Part shown: positions 6,465 through 18,525 of the stretch, one piece after another
How the letters are laid out: each line of letters starts with the position of its first letter
Position numbering within the stretch: position 1 is the first letter of the stretch
DNA from: an uncultured Bacteroidales bacterium
Lineage (GTDB): Bacteria; Bacteroidota; Bacteroidia; Bacteroidales; Muribaculaceae
Length of the DNA: 38,441 nucleotides
NCBI GenBank assembly: GCA_902776835.1
Contig: CACYRK010000028.1
Span: 1-38,441, forward strand
Direction of reading: 5' to 3'
The notes under the pieces: generated by a model
What the model was told of the DNA's origin: nothing
Database searches by the model: none
The model's input: only the letters and a program-made list of their open reading frames with translations
Translations under genes and position numbers: made by a program

Positions 6465-6537
6465 CCGGCCGCGGAACTGTTACGCCGTGTGCCGTGTCAT
6501 AGTGCGCTTTTTTTGAACCATATTAACACTAACAACA

Positions 6538-6981
6538 ATGGCTAAAGAAATTGCTGGACAGATCAAATTGCAGATTAAAGGTGGAGCAGCAAACCCTTCA
6601 CCTCCCGTAGGCCCTGCTCTGGGTTCTAAGGGTATTAACATCATGGAGTTTTGCAAGCAATTCAATGCCCGCACTCAAGGCAATGCAGGCAAGGTCTTGC
6701 CGGTGGTAATCACTTACTATGCCGACAAGAGTTTTGACTTCATTGTAAAGACCTCGCCCGTTCCGGTTCAACTGCTGGATGCTGCCAAGATCAAGGGTGG
6801 CAGCGGCGAGCCTAACCGCAAGAAAGTAGCGAGTGTCACTTGGGACCAGGTAAAAGCAATTGCCGAAGACAAAATGCCTGATTTGAACTGTTTTACATTA
6901 GCCTCGGCTATGCGCATGGTTGCCGGAACAGCAAGAAGTATGGGTATCACTGTAAAGGGTCAATTCCCTGAAAACATTTAA
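6538..6981 (+). CDS. rplK: 50S ribosomal protein L11 (uL11)
   Basis: The product has 147 residues. The N-terminal domain carries the [20 protein letters not shown] segment that meets thiostrepton and the GTPase factors at the stalk base. The C-terminal RNA-binding domain ends in [14 protein letters not shown]. The start at 6538 ([16 protein letters not shown]) is standard. A 13 nt gap separates it from rplA, so the two are in one operon. Confidence 0.99.
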   Translation: MAKEIAGQIKLQIKGGAANPSPPVGPALGSKGINIMEFCKQFNARTQGNAGKVLPVVITYYADKSFDFIVKTSPVPVQLLDAAKIKGGSGEPNRKKVASVTWDQVKAIAEDKMPDLNCFTLASAMRMVAGTARSMGITVKGQFPENI

Positions 6982-6994
6982 AACTTCAATTGAA

Positions 6995-7690
6995 ATGGGT
7001 AAACTTACAAAAAATCAAAAGATAGCCGCCGAGAAAATTGAAGCTGGGAAAAGTTACACTCTTGGGGAAGCTGCAGAATTGCTGAAAGAAATCACTTTCA
7101 CGAAGTTTGACGCCTCCGCTGATATCGATGTACGTCTTGGTGTGGATCCTCGAAAGGCTAACCAGATGGTGCGTGGTGTGGTCTCGTTGCCACACGGCAC
7201 AGGCAAACAAGTGCGCGTGCTGGTGCTTTGCACCGCCGATGCTGAGGCTGCCGCCAAAGAGGCTGGCGCCGACTACGTGGGTCTTGACGAATATATCGAC
7301 AAGATTAAGGGTGGATGGACCGACGTTGACGTGATCATCACCCAGCCTCAGATTATGGGAAAGATTGGTCCTCTGGGACGCGTGCTGGGCCCCCGCGGCC
7401 TTATGCCGAACCCCAAGAGCGGTACCGTGACTCCCGATGTTGCAAAGGCAGTTAAGGAAGTAAAGCAGGGTAAGATAGATTTCAAAGTCGACAAGGGTGG
7501 TATAGTACACACCTCGATTGGCAAGGTTTCGTTCACTCCCGAGATGATCAAGGAGAATGCTCAGGCGTTCATCCAGACTCTGATCAAGTTGAAACCGGCC
7601 GCTGCGAAGGGTACGTATATCAAGAGCATTTATCTCTCGAGCACCATGAGCAAGGGTATCAAGGTCGATACCAAGTCGATTGACGCTTAA
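6995..7690 (+). CDS. rplA: 50S ribosomal protein L1 (uL1)
   Basis: The product has 231 residues, the usual length. The family signature is seen in the middle, around [20 protein letters not shown], followed by [10 protein letters not shown]1 forms the mobile L1 stalk that moves E-site tRNA. In other bacteria it represses its own operon by binding the mRNA. I did not find a clear copy of the L1 binding site in the short spacers here. Confidence 0.99.
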   Translation: MGKLTKNQKIAAEKIEAGKSYTLGEAAELLKEITFTKFDASADIDVRLGVDPRKANQMVRGVVSLPHGTGKQVRVLVLCTADAEAAAKEAGADYVGLDEYIDKIKGGWTDVDVIITQPQIMGKIGPLGRVLGPRGLMPNPKSGTVTPDVAKAVKEVKQGKIDFKVDKGGIVHTSIGKVSFTPEMIKENAQAFIQTLIKLKPAAAKGTYIKSIYLSSTMSKGIKVDTKSIDA

Positions 7691-7719
7691 TGTATTTCTT
7701 AAAAATTTTTTGACGAATT

Positions 7720-8247
7720 ATGAAGAAAGAAGATAAGGCTCGGTTGATAGAGAACATCAAGAATACGCTGGCTGAGTACAGCGCCGTTTATTTGGCAGAA
7801 ACCACTATGCTGAACGCCGAGCGCACCGTAGATTTGCGTCGTGCAGCCTTCAAGGCAGGCGTTAAGATGCTGGTTGTCAAGAACACGCTGCTCAAGAAGG
7901 CTTTCGAGCAGTCGGACATCGACTACTCTGGCCTTTACGACTCACTGGCAGGTTCGACCACGTTGTTGCTGAGCAACACAGGCAATGCACCTGCTAAACT
8001 GATTACTGGCTTCCGTCAGAAGAAAGAGACCATTCCCGCCTTCAAGGCCGCCTATGTTGAGGAGACAATCTTCAAGGGCGAGGAGCAACTTCCCGCTCTG
8101 GTGGCTCTCAAGAGCAAGAACGAACTCATCGCCGACATCGTGGCCTTGCTGCAGTCGCCGGCCAAGAACGTTATCAGTGCTCTTCAGTCGGGTGGCAACA
8201 CGCTGCACGGAGTGCTTGAAACATTATCAAATAAAGAAGAAAAATAA
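7720..8247 (+). CDS. rplJ: 50S ribosomal protein L10 (uL10)
   Basis: The product has 175 residues. The N-terminal domain ([27 protein letters not shown]) binds 23S rRNA. The C-terminal helix, after about residue 135, holds L7/L12 dimers. The gap to rplA is only 29 bp, so there is no room for the long L10 leader known in some other bacteria. rplL follows after 29 bp. Confidence 0.98.
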   Translation: MKKEDKARLIENIKNTLAEYSAVYLAETTMLNAERTVDLRRAAFKAGVKMLVVKNTLLKKAFEQSDIDYSGLYDSLAGSTTLLLSNTGNAPAKLITGFRQKKETIPAFKAAYVEETIFKGEEQLPALVALKSKNELIADIVALLQSPAKNVISALQSGGNTLHGVLETLSNKEEK

Positions 8248-8276
8248 AACACAAACACATTTTAAATCATACAACA

Positions 8277-8654
8277 ATGGCAGATTTGAAAGCTTTTGCA
8301 GAACAGTTGGTTAACCTTACAGTGAAGGAAGTTAACGAGCTCGCACAAATTTTGAAAGATGATTATGGTATCGAACCCGCCGCTGCTGCTGTAGCAGTTG
8401 CCGCTGGTCCCGCCGCTGGCGCCGCCGCCGCAGAGGAGGAGAAGACCTCGTTCGACGTGGTGCTCAAGGCCGCCGGAGCTCAGAAACTCCAGGTCGTGAA
8501 GAAGGTGAAAGAACTCACCGGCGCTGGCCTCAAGGAGGCAAAGGATCTGGTCGACAACGCTCCCAGTACCATCAAGGAAGGCATGGCTAAGGCCGAGGCC
8601 GAGGGTATGAAGGCTGAGTTGGAGTCGCTGGGTGCCGAAGTGGAACTTAAATAA
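8277..8654 (+). CDS. rplL: 50S ribosomal protein L7/L12 (bL12)
   Basis: The product has 125 residues. The N-terminal dimerisation helices (1-33) are followed by a flexible Ala/Gly hinge (about 34-52, [20 protein letters not shown]). The C-terminal factor-binding domain contains [20 protein letters not shown]. It is present in several copies per ribosome and recruits translation GTPases. A strong hairpin with a T-run follows at 8679, before rpoB. Confidence 0.99.
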   Translation: MADLKAFAEQLVNLTVKEVNELAQILKDDYGIEPAAAAVAVAAGPAAGAAAAEEEKTSFDVVLKAAGAQKLQVVKKVKELTGAGLKEAKDLVDNAPSTIKEGMAKAEAEGMKAELESLGAEVELK

Positions 8655-8678
8655 TCACGCCTGATTTTCAGGTGTTTG

Positions 8679-8719
8679 GGTTAAGAATCCTCCTTGCGAG
8701 GTCGATTCTTAACCTTTTT
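8679..8719 (+). terminator. Terminator/attenuator between rplL and rpoB
   Basis: GGTTAAGAATC 8679-8689 pairs perfectly with GATTCTTAACC 8704-8714, with CTCC/GAGG able to extend the inner stem, then five Ts. The position is the same as the partial terminator before rpoB in E. coli, which sets less polymerase than ribosomal protein mRNA; the same role here is inference. Confidence 0.85.
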
Positions 8720-8818
8720 GTGTCAAAATTCGGGCTTCCCCGTGACAGCCCTGCGCGACACCTCGCAAAACCGCCTGTCGGGAGCCCCGTGACACAATGC
8801 CATCGCAGCACACCACAC

Positions 8819-8853
8819 AAGGCGTGGCCGCAGGAAATCCTGCGTCACGCCTT
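8819..8853 (+). promoter_or_regulatory. Strong hairpin in the rpoB leader
   Basis: AAGGCGTG 8819-8826 pairs with CACGCCTT 8846-8853; inside it GCAGG 8830-8834 pairs with CCTGC 8839-8843. It lies 58 nt before the rpoB start. No T-run of terminator length follows. I see no convincing TAnnTTTG promoter between 8720 and 8911. Confidence 0.65.
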
Positions 8854-8911
8854 TGGTGGGGCGAGGCATATTAACGATTTAAATCTTTGAGTTCACTTAA
8901 TAAATTTTTCA

Positions 8912-11900
8912 ATGTCAGTTTCCAAAACCAAACGCGTAAATTTCGCACGTGTCAAGAATCCCTATCCTTATCCCGATTTTCTTGACGTGCAGTTACAGTC
9001 ATTCAGAGATTTTCTGCAATTAGATACTCCGACTGAGAAACGAAAAAACGAGGGACTCTATAAAGTGTTCAGCGAGAATTTCCCCATTGCGGACACTCGC
9101 AATAACTTTGTTCTTGAATTCCTTGACTATTACATCGATCCACCGCGTTACACCATCGAAGAGTGTCTCGACCGTGGCCTTACCTATAACGTGCCGCTGA
9201 AGGCAAAACTCAAACTCTACTGTACCGACCCGGACCATGAGGACTTCGCTACCGAGGTGCAAGACGTGTACCTTGGCGCTATTCCGTATATGACCGACAA
9301 GGGTACGTTTGTCATCAACGGTGCCGAGCGCGTGGTTGTGTCGCAACTTCACCGCTCGCCGGGCGTGTTCTTCGGCCAGAGCCAGCATGCCAACGGCACC
9401 AAGTTGTACTCGGCACGTATCATCCCATTCCGCGGCTCGTGGATCGAGTTTGCCACCGATATCAACAACGTGATGTATGCCTACATCGATCGCAAGAAGA
9501 AATTGCCCGTGACCACGCTGTTGCGCGCCATCGGCCTTGAGACCGACAACGACATCATCCAAATCTTTGGACTGGCAGAAGAACTCAAAGTCAATAAAAC
9601 CAACCTCAAGAAAGCGGTGGGCCGCAAACTTGCTGCCCGCGTGGTGCGCTCGTGGAACGAGGACTTCGTCGACGAGGACACCGGCGAGGTGGTGTCGATC
9701 GAGCGTAACGATGTGATCATCGACCGCGACACCGTGATTAAGGAGGAGAACATACAGGAGATTCTGGACAGTGGCGTGCAGACCATCCTCGTACACAAGG
9801 AGGACATCAACACGAGCGACTACCAGATTATCTTCAACACCCTGTCGAAGGACCCGAGCAACTCTGAGAAGGAGGCCATCAACCACATCTATCGGCAGTT
9901 GCGCAACGCCGAGCCACCCGATGATGCAAGCGCCCGCGAGGTGATCTACAACCTCTTCTTCAGCGAGAAGCGCTACGACCTGGGTGACGTGGGCCGTTTC
10001 CGCATCAACAAGAAGTTGTCGTTTGAGACCTCGATGGACGTGCGTGTGCTCACCAAGGAAGATATCATCGAAATCATCAAGTACCTTATTGGCCTGATCA
10101 ACAACAACACCGATGTCGACGATATCGACCACCTGAGCAACCGCCGCGTGCGCACCGTGGGTGAGCAACTCTACAACCAGTTTGGCGTAGGCTTGGCTCG
10201 CATGGCACGCACCATCCGTGAGCGCATGAATGTGCGCGACAACGAGGTGTTCACACCCACCGAGTTGATCAATGCCAAGACCATCTCGAGCGTGATCAAC
10301 ACTTTCTTCGGCACCAACGCACTGTCGCAATTCATGGACCAGACCAACCCTCTGGCCGAGATTACCCACAAGCGCCGTATGAGCGCGCTGGGCCCTGGCG
10401 GCCTGTCGCGCGAGCGTGCCGGCTTCGAGGTTCGCGACGTGCACTACACTCACTACGGCCGTCTGTGCCCGATTGAGACCCCTGAAGGCCCCAACATCGG
10501 TCTTATCTCGTCGCTCTGCGTCTACGCTAAGATCAACAAGTTGGGCTTCATCGAGACACCTTACCGCAAGGTTACCGACGCCAAGGTCAACCTCAACAAC
10601 GATGAGATTGAATACCTCACCGCCGAGGCCGAGGAAGGCCAGATCATCGCTCAGGGCAACGCACCGCTGAACGACGACGGCACCTTCGTGCGCAACCGCG
10701 TGAAGGCCCGCCAGGACGCCGACTTCCCCGTTGTGTCGCCCGACCAGGTGAACTATATGGACGTGTCGCCGCAGCAGATTGCTTCGATTGCTGCCGCCCT
10801 GATCCCCTTCCTGGAGCACGACGATGCTAACCGTGCGCTGATGGGCGCCAACATGATGCGCCAGGCAGTGCCCCTGCTTCGCAGCGAGGCTCCCATCGTG
10901 GGTACCGGCATCGAGGAGCGTCTGGCTTACGACAGCCGCACTCAAATCCAGGCCGAGGGCACGGGCGTGGTGGAATATGTCGACGCCGACATTATCCGCA
11001 TCCGCTACGACCGCACCGACGAGGAGGACTTCGTGTCGTTTGACGACCCCGTAAAGGTGTACCAACTGCCGAAGTTCCGCAAGACCAACCAGAGCACGAC
11101 CATCGACCTGCGCCCCATCTGCGAACGCGGACAGCGCGTGAGCAAGGGCGACATCCTCACCGAGGGTTACTCGACCCAGAACGGTGAGTTGGCTTTGGGC
11201 CGCAACCTTAAGGTGGCTTACATGCCCTGGAAGGGTTACAACTATGAGGACGCTATCGTGCTCAACGAGCGCATGGTGCGTGAGGATATCCTGACCTCGG
11301 TCCACGTCGACGAGTACACACTCGAGGTGCGTGAGACCAAGCGAGGCATGGAGGAACTCACCAACGACATCCCCAATGTGAGCGAGGACGCCACCAAGGA
11401 TCTTGACGAGCGCGGTATCATCCGCGTGGGTGCGCACATCGTGCCCGGCGACATCCTGATTGGCAAAATCACTCCTAAGGGCGAGAGCGATCCCACCCCC
11501 GAGGAGAAGTTGCTCCGCGCCATCTTCGGCGACAAGGCCGGTGATGTGAAAGACGCTTCGCTGAAGGCCAACCCGTCGCTGAAGGGCGTGATCATCGGCA
11601 CCCGCCTCTTTGCCCGTGCCATGAAGAAACGCACCCGTGGCGGCGACCCGCAACTGGCTCAACTCGACGAGGAGTACAGCGCACGTCAGAAAGAACTGCG
11701 CGAGATCCTGCTCGACAAACTCACCACGCTCACCCAGGGCAAGAAGTCGCAGGGTGTGCGCGACTATCTCGACACTGAATTGCTGCCCAAGGGAAGTGAG
11801 TTCACTCGCGAGTTGCTCAACAACATCGACGACTTCGAGTCGATTAACCTGAGCAAGTGGACCAGCGACGCCCATCGCAACGACTTGATTCGTGCCACCA

Positions 11901-12718
11901 TAATGAACTACCTGCGCAAGAGCAAGGCCCTCGATGCCGAACTCAAACGCAAGAAGAACGACATCACCATCGGCGACGAACTTCCCGCTGGCATCATGCA
12001 GTTGGCAAAGGTTTACGTTGCCAAGAAGCGCAAAATCGGCGTTGGTGACAAGATGGCCGGTCGTCACGGTAACAAGGGTATCGTGTCGCGCGTGGTTCGC
12101 CAGGAGGACATGCCGTTCCTGGCCGACGGAACTCCCGTCGACCTGGTGCTGAACCCGCTGGGTGTGCCTTCGCGTATGAACCTGGGTCAGATTTTCGAGG
12201 CCGTCCTTGGCTGGGCCGGTCGTGAGTTGGGCGTGAAATTCGCCACCCCGATTTTCGACGGTGCCAACCTCGACGACCTGAACGAGTGGACCGACAAGGC
12301 CGGTCTGCCGCGCGTGGGCCGTACGCAACTCTACGACGGCGCCACCGGCGAGCCCTTCGACCAGAAGGCTACCGTGGGTGTGACCTACTTCCTGAAACTT
12401 GGCCACATGGTCGAGGACAAGATGCATGCCCGCAGCATTGGCCCGTACTCACTCATTACGCAGCAGCCGCTCGGCGGTAAGGCCCAGTTTGGTGGTCAGC
12501 GCTTCGGTGAGATGGAGGTGTGGGCACTCGAGGCCTTCGGTGCTTCGCACGTGCTGCAGGAGATCCTCACCGTCAAGAGCGACGATGTGGTGGGCCGCAG
12601 CAAGGCCTATGAGGCAATCGTTAAGGGCGACCCGATGCCCACTCCGGGTATTCCCGAGTCGCTCAACGTGCTGCTGCATGAACTGCGCGGACTGTGCTTG
12701 AACGTGAAACTGGATTAA
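8912..12718 (+). CDS. rpoB: DNA-directed RNA polymerase subunit beta
   Basis: The product has 1268 residues, the usual size in Bacteroidota. The rifampicin-binding cluster [19 protein letters not shown] has the sensitive-type residues at D476, H486 and S491 (E. coli D516, H526, S531). Later conserved parts include GYNYEDAI, the active-site region [24 protein letters not shown], and the C-terminal [21 protein letters not shown]. No frameshift or insertion stands out. The start [23 protein letters not shown] has an A/T-rich upstream region and no SD. rpoC follows after 22 bp. Confidence 0.99.
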   Translation: MSVSKTKRVNFARVKNPYPYPDFLDVQLQSFRDFLQLDTPTEKRKNEGLYKVFSENFPIADTRNNFVLEFLDYYIDPPRYTIEECLDRGLTYNVPLKAKLKLYCTDPDHEDFATEVQDVYLGAIPYMTDKGTFVINGAERVVVSQLHRSPGVFFGQSQHANGTKLYSARIIPFRGSWIEFATDINNVMYAYIDRKKKLPVTTLLRAIGLETDNDIIQIFGLAEELKVNKTNLKKAVGRKLAARVVRSWNEDFVDEDTGEVVSIERNDVIIDRDTVIKEENIQEILDSGVQTILVHKEDINTSDYQIIFNTLSKDPSNSEKEAINHIYRQLRNAEPPDDASAREVIYNLFFSEKRYDLGDVGRFRINKKLSFETSMDVRVLTKEDIIEIIKYLIGLINNNTDVDDIDHLSNRRVRTVGEQLYNQFGVGLARMARTIRERMNVRDNEVFTPTELINAKTISSVINTFFGTNALSQFMDQTNPLAEITHKRRMSALGPGGLSRERAGFEVRDVHYTHYGRLCPIETPEGPNIGLISSLCVYAKINKLGFIETPYRKVTDAKVNLNNDEIEYLTAEAEEGQIIAQGNAPLNDDGTFVRNRVKARQDADFPVVSPDQVNYMDVSPQQIASIAAALIPFLEHDDANRALMGANMMRQAVPLLRSEAPIVGTGIEERLAYDSRTQIQAEGTGVVEYVDADIIRIRYDRTDEEDFVSFDDPVKVYQLPKFRKTNQSTTIDLRPICERGQRVSKGDILTEGYSTQNGELALGRNLKVAYMPWKGYNYEDAIVLNERMVREDILTSVHVDEYTLEVRETKRGMEELTNDIPNVSEDATKDLDERGIIRVGAHIVPGDILIGKITPKGESDPTPEEKLLRAIFGDKAGDVKDASLKANPSLKGVIIGTRLFARAMKKRTRGGDPQLAQLDEEYSARQKELREILLDKLTTLTQGKKSQGVRDYLDTELLPKGSEFTRELLNNIDDFESINLSKWTSDAHRNDLIRATIMNYLRKSKALDAELKRKKNDITIGDELPAGIMQLAKVYVAKKRKIGVGDKMAGRHGNKGIVSRVVRQEDMPFLADGTPVDLVLNPLGVPSRMNLGQIFEAVLGWAGRELGVKFATPIFDGANLDDLNEWTDKAGLPRVGRTQLYDGATGEPFDQKATVGVTYFLKLGHMVEDKMHARSIGPYSLITQQPLGGKAQFGGQRFGEMEVWALEAFGASHVLQEILTVKSDDVVGRSKAYEAIVKGDPMPTPGIPESLNVLLHELRGLCLNVKLD

Positions 12719-12740
12719 TCATTACACACTTTCGACAACT

Positions 12741-15700
12741 ATGGCTTTTAGAAAAGACAATAAAATAAAGAGCAATTTCTCACGCATCTCAATCAGTCTG
12801 GCCTCGCCCGACGTGATTTTGGAGAATTCTCACGGTGAGGTGCTTAAGCCGGAGACCATCAACTACCGCACCTACAAGCCCGAACGAGACGGCTTGTTCT
12901 GCGAGCGCATCTTTGGCCCTGTCAAGGACTATGAGTGCCATTGCGGTAAGTACAAGCGCATCCGCTACAAGGGCATCGTGTGCGACCATTGCGGTGTTGA
13001 GGTCACCGAGAAGAAAGTGCGTCGTGAACGCAGCGGACACATCCAACTCGTGGTGCCTGTGGCACACATTTGGTACTTCCGCTCGCTGCCCAATAAAATC
13101 GGTTACTTGCTGGGCATGCCCACCAAGAAACTCGACACGGTAATCTATTACGAGCGCTACGTGGTCATCAACCCGGGCGGCCAGAAGATTATCGAAGGCA
13201 ACGTTGAGCGCGAACTCGAAAAACTCGACCTGCTCAGCGAGGACGAGTATCTGCAGATTATGGAGAAACTCCCCAAGGAGAACGCTCTTCTTGAGGACGA
13301 CGACCCCAACAAGTTCATCGCCAAGATGGGTGCCGAGGCTATCGGCGACCTGCTGGCTCAGATCGACCTCGACAGCCTTGCCAACCAGTTGCGTGACCGC
13401 GCTTACCGCGAGAACAGCCAGCAGCGCAAGACCGAGGCCCTGAAGCGACTGCAAGTGGTGGAGTCGTTCCGCCAGAGCAAGAATATCAACCGTCCCGAGT
13501 GGATGATTCTGAAGGTGCTTCCCGTGATACCACCCGAGTTGCGCCCGCTGATTCCGCTGGATGGTGGCCGCTTTGCCACCAGCGACATCAACGACCTGTA
13601 TCGCCGCGTAATCATTCGCAACAACCGTCTGAAACGCCTTATCGAAATCAAGGCACCCGAGGTGATTCTGCGCAACGAGAAGCGCATGCTGCAGGAGGCC
13701 GTGGACTCGCTGCTTGACAACTCGCGCAAGTCGAGCGCCGTCAAGAGCGATGCCAATCGCCCGCTGAAGTCGCTCAGCGACAGCCTCAAGGGCAAGCAGG
13801 GACGTTTCCGTCAGAACCTGCTCGGTAAGCGCGTCGACTACTCGGCACGCTCGGTGATTGTCGTCGGTCCGGAACTCAACATGGGCGAGTGCGGTATCCC
13901 CAAGGATATGGCCGCCGAACTTTACAAGCCCTTTGTGATTCGCAAACTCATTGAGCGTGGCATCGTGAAGACGGTGAAGAGCGCCAAGAAGATTGTCGAC
14001 CGCAAGGAGCCCGTGGTGTGGGACATCCTGGAGAACGTGATGAAGGGTCACCCCGTGCTGCTCAACCGCGCACCGACACTGCACCGCCTGGGTATTCAGG
14101 CCTTCCAGCCCAAACTCATCGAGGGCAAGGCAATCCAACTGCACCCGCTGGCATGTACGGCATTCAATGCCGACTTCGACGGCGACCAGATGGCTGTTCA
14201 CCTGCCGCTGGGCAACGAGGCTATCGTTGAGGCCCAACTGCTGATGCTCGAGCCTCACAACATCCTGAATCCCGCCAACGGCGCGCCTATCACCGTGCCG
14301 TCGCAGGACATGGTGCTCGGCTTGTACTACATCACCAAGTTGCGCAAGGGCGACAAGGGCGAGGGACTCAAGTTCTACGGTCCTGAGGAGGCCCTGATTG
14401 CCTACAACGAGGGCAAGGTGGCCATGCACGCCATCATCAGCGTGATGGCCGAGGTGGCCGATGCCGATGGCAACCTGCACCCGCAACTCATCGAGGAGAC
14501 ATCGGTGGGCCGCATCATCTTCAACAACAGCGTGCCACGCGAGATGGGTTACATCAACAAACTCATCTCGAAGAAGTCGCTGCGCGACATCATCACCAGC
14601 GTGATTGGACGCTGCGGTGTGCCTCGCTCGGCAAAATTCCTCGACGACGTGAAGAACATGGGTTACTACATGGCATTCAAGGGTGGCTTGTCGTTTAACC
14701 TCGACGATGTGCTCGTGCCTGCTGAGAAGGCCGACTTTATCAAGGAAGGCGATGCTCAGGTCGAGGACATCATGAACAACTACAACATGGGCTTCATCAC
14801 CAACAACGAGCGTTACAACCAGGTGATCGATGTGTGGACCAACGTCAACCAGCGCCTCACCGGCACGCTGATGGAGCAGATGCAGAACGACAAGCAAGGC
14901 TTTAACTCAGTATTCATGATGCTTGACTCGGGCGCTCGTGGTTCGAAGGACCAGATTCGTCAGTTGTCGGGTATGCGTGGTCTGATGGCGAAGCCTCAGA
15001 AGTCGGGTGTCGAAGGTGGTCACCAGATTATCGAGAACCCCATCTTGGCAAACTTCAAGGAGGGTCTGTCGGTGCTGGAGTACTTCATCTCGACGCACGG
15101 TGCCCGTAAGGGTCTTGCCGATACGGCACTGAAGACCGCCGACGCCGGTTATCTGACGCGTCGATTGGTCGACGTGGCTCACGACGTGGTCATCACCGAG
15201 GAGGACTGCGGTACGCTTCGCGGACTCGTATGCCGCGAGGTGAAGAACAACGACGATGTCGTCGCCACGCTGGGCGAGCGCATTGTTGGCCGCGTGTCGG
15301 TTCACGATGTGGTCGATCCCACGACCAACGAGGTTATCGTTCAGGCTGGCGAGGAGATCAGCGACGCTGCTGCCGAGCGCATCAACGCATCGCCGATTGA
15401 GTCGGTAGAGATTCGTTCGGTCCTCACCTGCGAGGCAAAGCGTGGCGTTTGCGCTAAGTGCTACGGCCGTAACCTGGCATCGCACCGCATGGTGCAGAAG
15501 GGCGAGGCTGTGGGCGTGATTGCCGCTCAGTCAATCGGTGAGCCGGGTACACAGTTGACGCTGCGAACCTTCCACGTCGGTGGTGTGGCAAGCAACATTG
15601 CCGCTGTGAGCAACCTTACAAGTAAATATGAGGGCCGACTCGAGATGGAAGAGTTGCGCACCGTCAAGAATAAAGATGGCGTTGACATTGTGATTGGCCG

Positions 15701-17054
15701 CATGTGCGAGATGCAAATCATCGACGTCAACACCAACATGGTTCTCACTTCGGCCAACATTAGTTATGGCTCGCGCCTGTTCTTCAAGCCTGGCGATATG
15801 GTTAAGCCTGGCGACGTGATTTGCACGTGGGACCCCTTCAACGCTGTCATTGTGAGCGAGATGGGTGGTACCTTGAAGTTCAGCAACCTGGTGGAGGGTG
15901 TTACCTATCTGCGTGAGGTTGACGAGACGTCGGGCAACAGCGAGAAGATTGTCATCGAGACCAAGGACCACACCCGCATCCCCGAGGCTCAACTTTACGA
16001 TGCCAACGGCGAGTTGGTCAAGACTTACTCACTTCCTGTGGGCGCTCACCTGATGAAGGACGAGGGCGAGGAAATCACCGCCGGTGAGGTGTTTGTGAAG
16101 ATTCCGCGCCAGGGCGCTGGCGGCGCTGGTGATATCACCGGTGGTCTGCCCCGCGTCACCGAACTCTTCGAGGCCCGCAACCCGTCGAACCCCGCTATCG
16201 TCAGCGAGATTGACGGTGAGGTGAAATTCGGCCGCATCAAGCGCGGTAACCGCGAGATTGAGGTTACGAGCCGCTTGGGCGAGGTGAAGAAGTACCTGGT
16301 GCCGCTGAGCAAGCAGATTCTCGTTCAGGAGAACGACTACGTGCGTGCCGGTACGCCGCTGTCGGACGGTGCTGTGACGCCCGCCGACATCCTGCGCATC
16401 AAGGGCCCCACGGCCGTTCAGGACTATATCGTGAACGAGGTTCAAGACGTGTACCGTCTGCAGGGTGTGAAGATCAACGACAAGCACTTCGAGGTGATTG
16501 TGCGCCAAATGATGCGCAAGGTCAACATCCTCGACCCGGGCGACACTCGCTTCCTGGAGCAACAGGTTGTCGACAAGCGCGAGTTTATGGACGAGAACGA
16601 CCGCATCTGGGGCAAGAAGGTGGTTACCGACGCCGGCGACAGCACCGACGTGGAGCCGGGCCAGATTATCACCGCCCGCAAGTTGCGCGACATCAACTCG
16701 ATGCTTAAGCGCCGCGACCTGAAGTTGGTGAGTGTGCGCGACGCCGTGCCCGCCACCAGCGAGCAGATTCTGCAAGGTATCACGCGTGCCGCACTGCAAA
16801 CGTCGAGTTTCATGAGTGCTGCTTCGTTCCAGGAGACCACCAAGGTGCTCAACGAGGCCGCCATCAATGGCAAGACCGACACTCTGCAGGGCATGAAGGA
16901 GAACGTGATTTGCGGTCACCTGATTCCCGCCGGCACCGGATTGCGTGAGTATCAAACTCTTACCGTAGGCAACAAGAACGAGATGGCCCTTGCCGGGCTC
17001 ATCAAGGACGAGAGCCTGCTCGTGGGCGAAGGAGCCGTGATTCACGTCTCGTAA
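12741..17054 (+). CDS. rpoC: DNA-directed RNA polymerase subunit beta'
   Basis: The product has 1437 residues. The N-terminal zinc site is C66, C68, C81 and C84 (YECHCGKYK ... CDHCGVEV). The catalytic loop [12 protein letters not shown] places the three Mg-binding aspartates at D478, D480 and D482. The bridge and trigger parts are recognisable ([34 protein letters not shown]). A second zinc site is in the C-terminal part ([13 protein letters not shown]). It forms the polymerase core with rpoB. A strong terminator ends the operon 36 nt later, so the str genes (rpsL, rpsG, fusA) are not attached here. Confidence 0.99.
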   Translation: MAFRKDNKIKSNFSRISISLASPDVILENSHGEVLKPETINYRTYKPERDGLFCERIFGPVKDYECHCGKYKRIRYKGIVCDHCGVEVTEKKVRRERSGHIQLVVPVAHIWYFRSLPNKIGYLLGMPTKKLDTVIYYERYVVINPGGQKIIEGNVERELEKLDLLSEDEYLQIMEKLPKENALLEDDDPNKFIAKMGAEAIGDLLAQIDLDSLANQLRDRAYRENSQQRKTEALKRLQVVESFRQSKNINRPEWMILKVLPVIPPELRPLIPLDGGRFATSDINDLYRRVIIRNNRLKRLIEIKAPEVILRNEKRMLQEAVDSLLDNSRKSSAVKSDANRPLKSLSDSLKGKQGRFRQNLLGKRVDYSARSVIVVGPELNMGECGIPKDMAAELYKPFVIRKLIERGIVKTVKSAKKIVDRKEPVVWDILENVMKGHPVLLNRAPTLHRLGIQAFQPKLIEGKAIQLHPLACTAFNADFDGDQMAVHLPLGNEAIVEAQLLMLEPHNILNPANGAPITVPSQDMVLGLYYITKLRKGDKGEGLKFYGPEEALIAYNEGKVAMHAIISVMAEVADADGNLHPQLIEETSVGRIIFNNSVPREMGYINKLISKKSLRDIITSVIGRCGVPRSAKFLDDVKNMGYYMAFKGGLSFNLDDVLVPAEKADFIKEGDAQVEDIMNNYNMGFITNNERYNQVIDVWTNVNQRLTGTLMEQMQNDKQGFNSVFMMLDSGARGSKDQIRQLSGMRGLMAKPQKSGVEGGHQIIENPILANFKEGLSVLEYFISTHGARKGLADTALKTADAGYLTRRLVDVAHDVVITEEDCGTLRGLVCREVKNNDDVVATLGERIVGRVSVHDVVDPTTNEVIVQAGEEISDAAAERINASPIESVEIRSVLTCEAKRGVCAKCYGRNLASHRMVQKGEAVGVIAAQSIGEPGTQLTLRTFHVGGVASNIAAVSNLTSKYEGRLEMEELRTVKNKDGVDIVIGRMCEMQIIDVNTNMVLTSANISYGSRLFFKPGDMVKPGDVICTWDPFNAVIVSEMGGTLKFSNLVEGVTYLREVDETSGNSEKIVIETKDHTRIPEAQLYDANGELVKTYSLPVGAHLMKDEGEEITAGEVFVKIPRQGAGGAGDITGGLPRVTELFEARNPSNPAIVSEIDGEVKFGRIKRGNREIEVTSRLGEVKKYLVPLSKQILVQENDYVRAGTPLSDGAVTPADILRIKGPTAVQDYIVNEVQDVYRLQGVKINDKHFEVIVRQMMRKVNILDPGDTRFLEQQVVDKREFMDENDRIWGKKVVTDAGDSTDVEPGQIITARKLRDINSMLKRRDLKLVSVRDAVPATSEQILQGITRAALQTSSFMSAASFQETTKVLNEAAINGKTDTLQGMKENVICGHLIPAGTGLREYQTLTVGNKNEMALAGLIKDESLLVGEGAVIHVS

Positions 17055-17087
17055 TCACCCCCGACGGTAAGTAACACATAACTTAGT

Positions 17088-17134
17088 AAAAAGAGTCCCG
17101 AGGCGCCTCAGTGGCGTGCTCGGGACTCTTTTTT
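17088..17134 (+). terminator. Terminator of the rpoBC operon
   Basis: AAGAGTCCCGAG 17091-17102 pairs perfectly with CTCGGGACTCTT 17119-17130 and a six-T run closes it. The flanking A and T runs make it possibly active in both directions. Confidence 0.95.
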
Positions 17135-17477
17135 GTTTATTGGTGTCCGGTAAAAATTTTTTAAACACTCTCTATTCATTGAATGTCAAGCAAAAACATC
17201 AAGTTCATAAATAATGTGCTTGCTTTGTAGCCCTTTTGGGCTGGCCAGGGTTTAGGAACGCACTATGGAGATAATGTTTCCCTACAAGGTTGATGCCGGA
17301 TGAAAAGGGGACGGTCCTTTTTTCATTATTTTCATCACGAACGACGCGCCATGGCGCGTCCCTACAGGCGGCTATCGAAGCGCACCAAAAACAAAATTGC
17401 AATATCCCTTGGAGTTTTACCGGACAGTAATCGTTCAAAAGCCCTCGATGCGTGTCGGGCGCAACTGCCGTTTTGCT
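17135..17477. repeat. Gene-free spacer with palindromic, REP-like elements
   Basis: No credible gene is seen. The spacer lies between the rpoC terminator and the 3' end of the glycosyltransferase gene. It holds a small hairpin (AGCCC 17229-17233 with GGGCT 17238-17242), a GGGGACGGTCC segment flanked by A and T runs at about 17298-17316 that could end minus-strand transcription, and a perfect 18 bp palindrome, GACGCGCCATGGCGCGTC, at 17343-17360. The word TCCCTACA occurs twice, the second time directly after the palindrome. The open frames here have repeat-like composition and are unlikely to be proteins. Confidence 0.55.
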
Positions 17478-18476
17478 TTATTTGCCTTTGCGCATGGCGA
17501 TTTCCTGCTCGATGTCGCGGCCGTGGCGCAGCAGGATTTTCCACACCCATGCGCGGATAAAGCCAGTGCCGTAACTGAACAGTTGCACAAAACTGGTGAC
17601 GACCGCCATGAGCGAGATTTTCAAGTTGCGCGTGCTGATGAGTGCGCTCACCCATAGCATCACCACGTAGAGCGCCAGGGGCAGGATGGCCCACCAGTGC
17701 CAGAAGATGGCCAGCAGCACAAGTGCGATGCAGCCAATGACAAACACCGCCGGAAGGGTGTGTACCAACTTCATGCTGTCGGGGTAGAGCAACTTGAGGG
17801 TGATGCGCGACATGCCGAACACGTGGGTTTGGCGTGCAAACTGCTTGAGGCTGGTGCGCCGCTTGTGGTAGACGTAGGCTTCGCGAATCAGGCGTATGGC
17901 AAATCCGGCCTGGCGTATGCGCGTGCTCATGTCGATGTCCTCGCTGAACATCTCGCGGAAGCCGCCCACCTTTTGCCACACCTCGCGCGAGTAGCCCATG
18001 TTGAACGAGCGGGGCACAAACTTCTCGAGTTGCACCTTACCGCCGCGTATGCCGCCGGTGGTGAGAAACGCCGTCATCGAGAACGAGATGGCCTTCTGCA
18101 GGTCGGTGAAGTCGGTGCTGGCAGCGTCGGGGCCACCAAAGCACGGCACATAGTCGTCGTGCAGCGCCTGGGCCAGGGTGGCAAAGTAGTTTGAGGGAAT
18201 CACGCAGTCGCTGTCGAAAAACACGAAGTATTCACCGCGGGCGCGCTCAATGCCGTAGTTTCGGGCGATGCTGCGTCCCTCGTTGTCCTTGAAGTAATAA
18301 TGTGCGTCGAGCGCCTCGGCATAGCGCTCCACGATGTCGCCACACGGCTGTGTGGAGCCATCTTCCACGATAATCACCTCGAAGTCGCCCTCGGACTGCT
18401 CAGCCAGGCTGCGCAAGAGGTCGTCGACCTCGTCACGGCGGTTGTAAACCGGCACAATTACAGAAAAATATGGCAT
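17478..18476 (-). CDS. Family 2 glycosyltransferase with C-terminal membrane segments
   Basis: The product has 332 residues. It starts MPYFSVIVPVYNRRDEV, the GT-A nucleotide-sugar fold opening. The metal-binding motif DSD is at 88-90 (FFDSDC), and the acceptor-side ED is in FSEDIDMSTRIRQAG (about 175-190). From about 238 two or three hydrophobic stretches (PAVFVIGCIALVLLAIFW, ILPLALYVVMLWVSALIS and a shorter one) should anchor it in the inner membrane with the catalytic domain in the cytoplasm. It probably adds a sugar to a lipid-linked glycan. Donor and acceptor cannot be read from sequence. It stands alone and diverges from the endonuclease gene. Confidence 0.92.
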   Translation of the reverse strand: MPYFSVIVPVYNRRDEVDDLLRSLAEQSEGDFEVIIVEDGSTQPCGDIVERYAEALDAHYYFKDNEGRSIARNYGIERARGEYFVFFDSDCVIPSNYFATLAQALHDDYVPCFGGPDAASTDFTDLQKAISFSMTAFLTTGGIRGGKVQLEKFVPRSFNMGYSREVWQKVGGFREMFSEDIDMSTRIRQAGFAIRLIREAYVYHKRRTSLKQFARQTHVFGMSRITLKLLYPDSMKLVHTLPAVFVIGCIALVLLAIFWHWWAILPLALYVVMLWVSALISTRNLKISLMAVVTSFVQLFSYGTGFIRAWVWKILLRHGRDIEQEIAMRKGK

Positions 18477-18503
18477 AAGCGCTACCTTTATTGTTTATAG
18501 GTG

Positions 18504-18511
18504 CAAATTTA
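18504..18511 (-). promoter_or_regulatory. -7 box of the glycosyltransferase promoter
   Basis: The minus strand reads TAAATTTG, a full -7 match, 27 nt before the glycosyltransferase ATG. No TTG is found at the right spacing. It is 14 bp from the divergent -7 box at 18526. Confidence 0.5.
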
Positions 18512-18525
18512 CAGAAAAAAAATTG

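Noticed and set aside
9020..12427. Long minus-strand open frame (1135 codons) opposite rpoB
   Set aside because: It mirrors the codon pattern of rpoB, has low-complexity V/L/H-rich composition and no recognisable domain; an antisense shadow in GC-rich DNA.
17205..17438. Small minus-strand open frame in the spacer after rpoC
   Set aside because: It is a translation of the palindromic repeat words (RDAPWRVVRDE), a known kind of false ORF in repeat spacers, with no start context.
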